From Pseudomonadota bacterium (GTDB taxonomy: Bacteria; Pseudomonadota; Alphaproteobacteria; Parvibaculales; Parvibaculaceae): a DNA stretch of 11,797 bases. Position 1 is the first letter of the stretch. Each line of letters opens with the position of its first letter. Made by a program: the position numbers and the translations under genes. Positions 6,386 through 11,797 of the stretch are shown here, in pieces. The notes under the pieces were generated by a model. That model had not been told where the DNA came from. It saw only the letters and a program-made list of their open reading frames with translations, and did not search any database. The stretch lies in the NCBI GenBank assembly GCA_021780275.1, contig JAJXZC010000227.1, positions 1 to 11,797 on the forward strand, read 5' to 3'.

Positions 6386-8716
6386 ATGACGAGCGACCCC
6401 TTCGACCTTGGGGCTATTCCCGAAGAGACAACTGCTCGCTCGACCAGCGCAGCGGCCGTGGCGTCCATGCGCGCGCCCTATCTCGACGGTCTCAATGCGG
6501 AACAGCGCGAAGCGGTCGAGGCGCTGGACGGACCTGTCCTGGTCCTCGCGGGCGCTGGTACCGGCAAGACCCGCGTCCTGACGACGCGGCTTGCACATCT
6601 GCTCGCCACGCGCCGCGCCTATCCCAGCCAGATCCTTGCCGTGACCTTCACCAACAAAGCCGCGCGCGAAATGAAGGAACGCATCGGACGGCTCATTGGG
6701 GGCGTGGTCGAGGGCATGCAGTGGCTGGGCACCTTCCATGCGATTGGCGCGAAGATGCTGCGCCGCCATGCGGAGCTTGCGGGCCTTCGCTCCGACTTCA
6801 CCATTCTCGACGCCGACGATCAGGTTCGGCTGATGAAGCAGATCATCCAGGCCGCCAATATCGACGAGAAGCGCTGGCCCGCACGCCAGCTCGCGACCTA
6901 TATCGACGGCTGGAAGAACCGCGGACTGACGCCGGGCAAGGTGCCCGCAGGCGAAGCGCAGGCCTTCGCCAATGGAAAGGGTGCGGAGCTTTATCAGGCC
7001 TATCAGCTTCGGTTGAAGGTTCTGAACGCAGTCGACTTCGGCGACCTGCTGCTCGAAACGCTCCGCATCTTCCAGGAACATCCGGAAGTGCTTGCCGAGT
7101 ATCAGGACCGCTTCAAATACATGCTCGTCGACGAGTATCAGGATACGAACGTCGCGCAATATCTCTGGCTCCGCCTCCTCGCGCAGAAGAGCAGGAATAT
7201 CTGCTGCGTCGGCGACGACGACCAGTCGATCTATGGCTGGCGCGGCGCGGAAGTGGACAACATCCTGCGCTTCGAGAAGGACTTTCCGGGCGCGAAGGTC
7301 GTGCGCCTCGAACGCAACTACCGCTCGACGCCGCATATTCTCGGCGCCGCCTCCGGCCTCATCGCCGCGAATGAAGCGCGTCTGGGCAAGACGCTCTGGA
7401 CCGAGGAGAACGAGGGCGAGAAAGTTCGCATTTCCAGCTATTGGGACGGCGAGGAAGAAGCGCGCAACATCGCCGAGGAAATCGAGAGCCTACAGCGCAA
7501 GGGGCATATGCTTCACGAAATGGCGATCCTCGTTCGCGCCTCCTTCCAGATGCGCGAATTCGAAGACCGCTTCATCAATCTCGGCATTCCCTATCGCGTC
7601 GTCGGCGGCCCGCGCTTCTATGAGCGCGCCGAAATCCGCGACGCCAATGCCTATCTGCGCCTCGTCGCGCAGCCGGACGACAATCTCGCCTTCGAGCGCA
7701 TCGTCAACAAGCCGAAGCGCGGGCTTGGCGATGTCGCGCTGCAAACGATCCATCAGCTTGCCAATGCGCGCGGTGTCTCTCTGATGCGCGCCGCGCGGGA
7801 GATCATCACCACGGAAGAACTGAAGCCCGCACCGCGCCGCGCGCTCGCAGGCTTCGTCGAGATGGCCGAGCGCTGGCGCGCACTGATGCCCGGCATGCCG
7901 CATACGGAACTTGCCGAGATCATTCTCGACGAGTCCGGCTACACCGAGATGTGGCAGAACGACAAATCCGCCGAGGCGCCGGGCAAGCTCGAAAACCTCA
8001 AGGAACTCGTCCGCTCCATGGAGCATTTCGACGACCTTCAGGGCTATCTCGAGCACATCTCGCTCGTCATGGAAATCGAGTCGCAGGATAGCGGCGACAA
8101 GGTGAACCTGATGACGCTGCACAGCGCCAAGGGCCTGGAGTTCGACGTCGTGTTCCTGCCCGGCTGGGAGGAAGGCCTTTTCCCGCATCAGCGCTCACTC
8201 GATCAGAGCGGCGTCGCGGGGCTCGAGGAAGAGCGCCGTCTCGCCTATGTCGGCATCACGCGGGCGCGGAAGCATTCCTATATCTCCTTTGCCGCCAACC
8301 GCCGCATCCATGCGCTGTGGCAGAGCGCGGTCCCCTCGCGCTTCATCGACGAAATTCCGAAAGAGCATGTAGAAGTCGCCGAAAGCGCCATGGGCGCATC
8401 GAGCTTCCAGAACTACGCGCCGAGCCGCTTCTCGCAGGACTTCGCCTCGGGCAGCGACTATTCGAGCCCTGGCTGGAAGCGCGCGCAAACCATGACGCGC
8501 ACGACGTCGAAAGTGCGCCCGCCCAATCTCGAAGTCAGCGCCGAACTCGTGGCGACGAGCGATCCTGCAGCGGCGAGCTACCGCCATGGTGAGCGTGTCT
8601 TCCACCAGAAATTCGGCTATGGCGAAGTGACGGCCATCGACGGCAACAAGCTGACCGTCGATTTCGACAAGGCCGGACGCAAGAAGGTTATCGACAGTTT
8701 TCTGGAGCGTGTCTGA
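6386..8716 (+). CDS. uvrD: ATP-dependent DNA helicase UvrD/PcrA
   Basis: This is a 776-residue superfamily 1A 3'-5' DNA helicase for nucleotide excision and mismatch repair and for clearing stalled complexes. The motifs appear in order: Q-motif region LNAEQREAV (36-44), Walker A AGAGTGKT (55-62), Ia VTFTNKAA (86-93), Walker B VDEYQD (248-253), III GDDDQSIYGWRGA (276-288), IV RNYRS (310-314), V LHSAKGLEFDVVF (578-590) and VI YVGITRARK (621-629). The last ~40 residues, with FGYGEVTAIDG (743-753), match the Tudor-like domain by which UvrD/PcrA binds RNA polymerase; a variable linker (about 660-735) precedes it. An extra ~30 N-terminal residues precede the helicase core, so a start further downstream cannot be excluded; no strong ribosome site is seen at the ATG. 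It ends 5 bp before prmA. Confidence 0.96.
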   Translation: MTSDPFDLGAIPEETTARSTSAAAVASMRAPYLDGLNAEQREAVEALDGPVLVLAGAGTGKTRVLTTRLAHLLATRRAYPSQILAVTFTNKAAREMKERIGRLIGGVVEGMQWLGTFHAIGAKMLRRHAELAGLRSDFTILDADDQVRLMKQIIQAANIDEKRWPARQLATYIDGWKNRGLTPGKVPAGEAQAFANGKGAELYQAYQLRLKVLNAVDFGDLLLETLRIFQEHPEVLAEYQDRFKYMLVDEYQDTNVAQYLWLRLLAQKSRNICCVGDDDQSIYGWRGAEVDNILRFEKDFPGAKVVRLERNYRSTPHILGAASGLIAANEARLGKTLWTEENEGEKVRISSYWDGEEEARNIAEEIESLQRKGHMLHEMAILVRASFQMREFEDRFINLGIPYRVVGGPRFYERAEIRDANAYLRLVAQPDDNLAFERIVNKPKRGLGDVALQTIHQLANARGVSLMRAAREIITTEELKPAPRRALAGFVEMAERWRALMPGMPHTELAEIILDESGYTEMWQNDKSAEAPGKLENLKELVRSMEHFDDLQGYLEHISLVMEIESQDSGDKVNLMTLHSAKGLEFDVVFLPGWEEGLFPHQRSLDQSGVAGLEEERRLAYVGITRARKHSYISFAANRRIHALWQSAVPSRFIDEIPKEHVEVAESAMGASSFQNYAPSRFSQDFASGSDYSSPGWKRAQTMTRTTSKVRPPNLEVSAELVATSDPAAASYRHGERVFHQKFGYGEVTAIDGNKLTVDFDKAGRKKVIDSFLERV

Positions 8717-8721
8717 ACGAA

Positions 8722-9651
8722 ATGCCGATCTGGAAAGCCTCCTTCGTCGTTCCTTATTCTGTTGCGGAAATTTTCTCGGAAGCGCTGGAAAGCGCCTTCT
8801 CGCCTGAAGCGCTCGCGGTTTCGACCAGCGAGGCGCATCCCGGCGAGGGACCGCTCGTCAAAACGGCATCCGACTGGAACGAAGTCGAGGCGCATGGCTT
8901 CTGGCGCGTCGAAGCGCTTTATGAAGTTGAGCCCGATGCGGACGCGCTGCGTGCGCTCGTCGCGCCCATCGAGGACGAAACGGGAGCAAAGGCCGAAGAA
9001 TTCGCCGTCGAACCTATCCAGGAAATCGACTGGGTGACGAAGTCGCTCGAAGGGCTCGATCCCGTGCGCGCGGGCCGCTTCTTCATCTATGGCAGCCACG
9101 ATGCAGACAAGGTGCCCGCCGGCGTCATTCGGCTTCTCGTGGATGCGGGTCAGGCTTTCGGCACCGGCCATCACGAAACGACGACAGGCTGCCTCGAATT
9201 CATTTCGGAGGTCGTGCAGCCGGGCCGTCGCCTCAACGCGCTCGACATCGGCACGGGCACAGGCGTCCTTGCCATCGCCATTGCCAAGATCGCGCGCTGC
9301 AACGTGCTTGCCTCGGATATCGACCCGGTCGCCGTGCGCGTCACGAAGGGCAATGCCGGCAAAAATGGCGTCGCGCCCTTCGTCTCCGCAGTGACGGCCA
9401 AGGGCTTTGGCCATCCCGCCCTCCATGCCCGCGCACCCTACGACCTCATTGTCGCGAACATCCTCGCCCGCCCTCTCGTCTCCCTCGCGCCCGCCTTCCG
9501 GGCCCATCTGAAGCCGGGCGGCACGCTCATCCTCTCTGGCATCCTGCAGACGCAGGAGACCATGGTGACAAGCGCGCTCAGGATGCAGGGGCTTTTTCTT
9601 CGCGCCCGCAAGCCCAGGGGCGATTGGGTGACGCTGAGGATTCAGGGGTAA
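8722..9651 (+). CDS. prmA: Ribosomal protein L11 methyltransferase PrmA
   Basis: This 309-residue SAM-dependent methyltransferase trimethylates amino groups of ribosomal protein L11. The N-terminal ~110 residues form the L11-recognition region and begin with a ferredoxin-like strand. The catalytic domain shows the PrmA signature DAGQAFGTGHHETT (141-154), SAM motif I LDIGTGTGVLAIAIA (174-188), the acidic ASDIDPVAV segment (197-205) and ANILARPL (245-252), equivalent to the N-x-L substrate motif. Length is normal for the family. The ATG lies 5 bp after the uvrD stop and has no close Shine-Dalgarno sequence, so translation probably depends on ribosomes finishing uvrD. Loss of PrmA is tolerated in E. 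coli, so this is a conserved but likely dispensable ribosome-maturation enzyme. Confidence 0.95.
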   Translation: MPIWKASFVVPYSVAEIFSEALESAFSPEALAVSTSEAHPGEGPLVKTASDWNEVEAHGFWRVEALYEVEPDADALRALVAPIEDETGAKAEEFAVEPIQEIDWVTKSLEGLDPVRAGRFFIYGSHDADKVPAGVIRLLVDAGQAFGTGHHETTTGCLEFISEVVQPGRRLNALDIGTGTGVLAIAIAKIARCNVLASDIDPVAVRVTKGNAGKNGVAPFVSAVTAKGFGHPALHARAPYDLIVANILARPLVSLAPAFRAHLKPGGTLILSGILQTQETMVTSALRMQGLFLRARKPRGDWVTLRIQG

Positions 9652-9658
9652 GGGCCTG

Positions 9659-9687
9659 TTGCCCACTTCCCTCCCCGCCCCTACATT
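9659..9687 (+). promoter_or_regulatory. Candidate promoter giving leaderless pepP mRNA
   Basis: TTGCCC (9659-9664), a 17-bp spacer and TACATT (9682-9687) lie in the 42-bp gap before pepP; each box matches 4 of 6 consensus bases. RNA would begin at about 9694, the A of the pepP ATG. The absence of a purine-rich ribosome site before that ATG fits a leaderless message, but both boxes are weak and were found by eye. Confidence 0.3.
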
Positions 9688-9693
9688 CATTCC

Positions 9694-11508
9694 ATGTTCC
9701 AGATCTTCGACGACATCGCCGACCCGTCGCTCGGCACAGAACGCGCGAGGCGCCTCCGCGAGGAGCTGCGTCGTCGCGGCCTCGACGGTTTCCTCATTCC
9801 CCGCGCCGATGAGCATCAGGGCGAATATGTGCCCGCCAATGCGGAACGCCTGCGCTGGCTCACGGGCTTTTCCGGCTCGGCGGGGATGGCCATCCTGCTT
9901 CTCGACAAGGCGGCCATTTTCGTCGACGGGCGCTACACGCTGCAGGTTCGCGACCAGGTGGACGTGGCGACCTTCGAGCCGAAGCACCTGATCGAGGAGC
10001 CGCCGGTTCGCTGGATCGAGCAGAACCTCGTCAAGGACGCGAAGCTCGGTTACGACCCGTGGCTCCACACGGTCGACGCGGTGGCGCGGCTGAAGGCTGC
10101 CGTGGAAAAGGCGGGCGCAACGCTTGTCGCGGTGGAGGACAATCCGCTCGACGCGGTCTGGGCCGACCGGCCCGACGCGCCGGCCGCGCCGGTCGAGCCC
10201 TATCCGCTCGAATTCGCAGGCGAGCCCGCCGCGGACAAGATCAAGCGGCTCGCCAATGCCCTGATGAACGACGACGTGAGCGCCGTGGTCCTCACCATGC
10301 CGGACTCGGTCGCATGGGTTTTCAACATCCGGGGAAGCGACGTACCGCATACGCCGCTGCCGCTCTCCTTTGCGATCCTTTACGAAGACGACCGCGCCGA
10401 TCTCTTCATCGACGAGCGCAAGGTCGGGCCGGAAGCGCGCGCGCATCTGAAGCCCATCGCCACGATCCATCCGCGTGGCAAGCTCGCTGCCGCGCTTGAC
10501 GAGCTCGGGCAGCGCAAGGCGACCGTTCTTATCGATCCGGCGACCTGCGCCAGCGCGATTTACGATCGTCTCGTTGAAGCCGGCGCGGAAGTGAAGCGCG
10601 GGACCGATCCTTGCGAGCTACCGAAAGCCTGCAAGAACGACGCGGAGATCAAGGGCACGCGCGCGGCGCATCTGCGCGACGGGCGGGCGCTGACGAAGTT
10701 TCTCGCCTGGGTGGGGACGGAAGCGCCGAAGGGCGGCGTCGATGAGATAGCCGCGGCAAAGAAGCTCGAAGCTTTCCGCGCGGAGACGAACGAGCTGCGC
10801 GACCTGAGTTTCGATACGATTTCCGGCGCGGGCGCCAATGGCGCCATCGTCCATTACCGAGTGACCACCGCGACGAACCTGCCGCTCCAGCGTGGCGATC
10901 TATTCCTGCTCGATTCAGGCGGGCAATATCTCGACGGCACGACCGATGTGACACGCACTGTCGCCATCGGCGAGGCTTCGCCCGAACAGCGCGACCGCTT
11001 CACCCGCGTCCTGAAAGGTCACATTGCCATCGCGACGGCGCGCTTCCCGGTCGGCACGTCCGGCGCGCAGCTCGACGCCTTCGCGCGCATCGCGCTCTGG
11101 AAGGCAGGCCTCGACTACGACCATGGCACCGGTCACGGCGTCGGCGCCTATCTTTCCGTCCATGAAGGCCCGCAGCGCATTTCAAAAATGGGCACCGTGG
11201 CGCTGAAACCCGGCATGATCGTTTCCAACGAACCCGGCTATTACAAGACCGGCGCCTATGGCATCCGCATCGAGAACCTGCTCGTCGTGACGCCGCCCTC
11301 GATGATCGAAGGCGGCGAACGCCCGATGCTCGGCTTCGAAACGCTGACGCTGGCGCCCATCGATCTCAATTGCGTCGAACGTTCGCTGCTCACGCAAGAA
11401 GAAGCCGACTGGCTCAACGCCTATCACGCCCGCGTGCGCGAGGCGCTGACGCCGGGGCTCGACGAGGCGACGGTTGCGTGGCTGAAAGAGGCAACGCGGG
11501 CGGTTTGA
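9694..11508 (+). CDS. pepP: Xaa-Pro aminopeptidase (aminopeptidase P, M24B, XPNPEP1-like)
   Basis: This 604-residue cytosolic metallopeptidase removes an N-terminal residue preceding proline. It has the long three-domain form of eukaryotic XPNPEP1 rather than the ~440-residue E. coli PepP: two creatinase-type N domains (about 15-150 and 165-320), the pita-bread catalytic domain (about 325-540) and a C-terminal M24C extension. All five metal ligands can be placed by matching spacing: D407 in LDSGGQY, D418 in GTTDVTRT, H481 in HGTGHGVG, E513 in SNEPGYY and E527 in IRIENL; H477 is a further active-site histidine. A dinuclear Mn/Zn centre is expected. The ATG at 9694 gives the normal family N-terminus but has no ribosome site. 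The gene follows prmA by 42 bp and may be cotranscribed. Its last 10 codons and stop recur, diverged, at 11719-11752. Confidence 0.95.
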   Translation: MFQIFDDIADPSLGTERARRLREELRRRGLDGFLIPRADEHQGEYVPANAERLRWLTGFSGSAGMAILLLDKAAIFVDGRYTLQVRDQVDVATFEPKHLIEEPPVRWIEQNLVKDAKLGYDPWLHTVDAVARLKAAVEKAGATLVAVEDNPLDAVWADRPDAPAAPVEPYPLEFAGEPAADKIKRLANALMNDDVSAVVLTMPDSVAWVFNIRGSDVPHTPLPLSFAILYEDDRADLFIDERKVGPEARAHLKPIATIHPRGKLAAALDELGQRKATVLIDPATCASAIYDRLVEAGAEVKRGTDPCELPKACKNDAEIKGTRAAHLRDGRALTKFLAWVGTEAPKGGVDEIAAAKKLEAFRAETNELRDLSFDTISGAGANGAIVHYRVTTATNLPLQRGDLFLLDSGGQYLDGTTDVTRTVAIGEASPEQRDRFTRVLKGHIAIATARFPVGTSGAQLDAFARIALWKAGLDYDHGTGHGVGAYLSVHEGPQRISKMGTVALKPGMIVSNEPGYYKTGAYGIRIENLLVVTPPSMIEGGERPMLGFETLTLAPIDLNCVERSLLTQEEADWLNAYHARVREALTPGLDEATVAWLKEATRAV

Positions 11509-11553
11509 CCCCGTCGCCATGGGTCCCGGCGACGAGTGCCGGAACGACATTGA
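11475..11553 (+). repeat. 79-bp direct repeat, copy A (pepP tail plus palindromic unit)
   Basis: This stretch holds the last ten pepP codons, the TGA and 45 bp of downstream sequence. It aligns without gaps to 11719-11797 at 69 of 79 positions. Within the coding part the differences are four third-position synonymous changes (Leu, Lys, Glu, Ala codons) plus Val to Ile at the final residue. Confidence 0.9.
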
Positions 11554-11618
11554 AGTGGATGAAAAGCATCAAATCAAATGCAGTGTCGTGCCGGGACTTG
11601 TTCCCGGGACCCACGCCC
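11515..11618. terminator. Inverted pair of palindromic units, possible bidirectional terminator
   Basis: The units at 11515-11553 and 11580-11618 are inverted copies of one another (29 of 39 positions pair) separated by 26 bp, so transcript from either side could fold into one long GC-rich stem. It begins 7 bp after the pepP stop and ends at the stop of the minus-strand BRCT fragment, where termination of two converging genes would be expected. No T-run typical of strong intrinsic terminators follows on either side, so this may be a REP-like element rather than a true terminator. Confidence 0.4.
11580..11618. repeat. GC-rich palindromic intergenic repeat unit, middle copy
   Basis: This 39-bp unit matches the reverse complement of 11759-11797 at 31 of 39 positions and of 11515-11553 at 29 of 39. 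It contains its own short hairpin, CCGGGA (11591-11596) pairing with TCCCGG (11602-11607). Short palindromes of the 'gtc-ccggg-acttgt-cccggg-ac' style are common between genes in alphaproteobacteria; I know of no transposase or name to assign here. Confidence 0.75.
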
Positions 11619-11726
11619 CTACCCGCCCGCCATCTCCATCCATTCGTCTTCCGTGATGACCTCGATGCCGAGTTCGGATGCCTTGGCAAATTTGGAGCCG
11701 GGGATCAAGACGATCGCATGCGTGGC
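11619..11726 (-). pseudogene. 3' fragment of a BRCT-domain protein (LigA-like C-terminus)
   Basis: On the minus strand 35 sense codons, stopped by TAG at 11621-11619, read THAIVLIPGSKF (first residues after an Ala), then AKASELGIEVI and TEDEWMEMAGG. The GSK-x-x-KA-x-ELGI-x-VI-x-E-x-E-W pattern is the end of a BRCT domain as found at the C-terminus of NAD-dependent DNA ligase LigA and of some stand-alone BRCT proteins. An in-frame TGA (minus strand, 11729-11727) and the start of the second pepP-tail copy cut it off, so the rest of the gene is absent. It points toward pepP, so the two are convergent. It could be a real truncated pseudogene or half of an assembly chimera; ligase versus another BRCT protein cannot be decided from 35 residues. 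Confidence 0.65.
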
Positions 11727-11797
11727 TCAAGGAAGCGACGCGGGCGATCTGACCCGGTCGCCGTGGGTCCCGGCAACGAGTGCCGGGACGACATTGA
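11719..11797 (+). repeat. 79-bp direct repeat, copy B (second pepP tail plus palindromic unit)
   Basis: This is the second copy of the pepP end: codons for AWLKEATRAI (11720-11749), TGA at 11750-11752 and then a palindromic unit to the last base of the window. The unit holds a perfect 9-bp hairpin, GTCCCGGCA (11767-11775) and TGCCGGGAC (11781-11789), with a 5-bp loop. The homology to copy A starts abruptly at TGCGTGGCT (11719); upstream of it the sequence is BRCT coding sequence on the other strand rather than pepP. The window ends at the same base of the repeat at which copy A's similarity was measured. Confidence 0.88.

Noticed and set aside
6341..7336. A 331-codon minus-strand open frame over the 5' part of uvrD
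   Set aside because: It is antisense to the helicase core motifs, has no recognisable domain or ribosome site, and reflects GC-biased third positions.
8617..10470. A 617-codon open frame on the minus strand across prmA and the first part of pepP
   Set aside because: It lies antisense to two genes with clear catalytic motifs. Its product is Arg/Asp/Gly-rich with no recognisable domain, as expected for the complement of high-GC codon-biased genes.
11554..11579. Small A-rich stretch between inverted repeat units as a promoter or attachment site
   Set aside because: It is only 26 bp, has no -35/-10 pair, and is best explained as the loop between the inverted units.
11515..11797. The three repeats as a CRISPR array
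   Set aside because: The copies alternate in orientation, differ from each other, are unevenly spaced, and the interval between two of them is coding sequence.

Overview
The window is high-GC DNA with dense, mostly ATG-started genes and alphaproteobacterial-looking proteins: a UvrD helicase with a C-terminal Tudor-like domain, a short PrmA, and a long three-domain aminopeptidase P. I read it as chromosomal sequence from an alphaproteobacterium. A Parvibaculum- or Hyphomicrobiales-like lineage is a guess, because no rRNA or marker phylogeny is available here. Almost all of it is ordinary core or semi-core genome. I found no phage, insertion sequence, CRISPR array, tRNA or rRNA.

Layout: (1) Positions 2-2167 (+) hold the end of a HlyD-type periplasmic adaptor, an ABC ATPase and an ABC-2 permease. 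They are tightly packed and together look like an export pump. (2) 2227-2886 (+) is a DUF1345 membrane protein. (3) 2893-4293 (-) is an FAD-linked D-lactate dehydrogenase/glycolate oxidase-like enzyme. It is divergent from a hotdog-fold thioesterase at 4414-4902 (+) across a 120-bp gap that contains a perfect inverted repeat. (4) 4883-6220 (-) is a ClC chloride/proton antiporter whose end overlaps the thioesterase end by 20 bp. (5) 6386-11508 (+) is a run of uvrD/pcrA, prmA and pepP. The clc and uvrD genes diverge from a 165-bp gap with a plausible promoter on each strand. pepP may also have its own promoter, placed so that its mRNA would be leaderless.

The unusual part is the last 300 bp. 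After pepP there are three copies of a GC-rich palindromic unit in alternating orientation. Between the second and third lies, on the minus strand, the last ~35 codons of a BRCT-domain protein resembling the LigA C-terminus. The window then ends with a second copy of the pepP tail: the last 10 codons, the stop and the following palindromic unit, 79 bp without gaps and 69/79 identical. Four of its codons differ only at the third position. This is either a small diverged duplication or, more likely, an assembly junction between related strains at a contig end.

Functionally the genes cover efflux, lactate or 2-hydroxyacid oxidation, acyl-CoA hydrolysis, anion/proton exchange, DNA repair, ribosomal protein methylation and proline-peptide turnover. 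Apart from the ABC operon and the uvrD-prmA pair, I see no evidence that neighbours act in one pathway. I found no convincing undescribed system.
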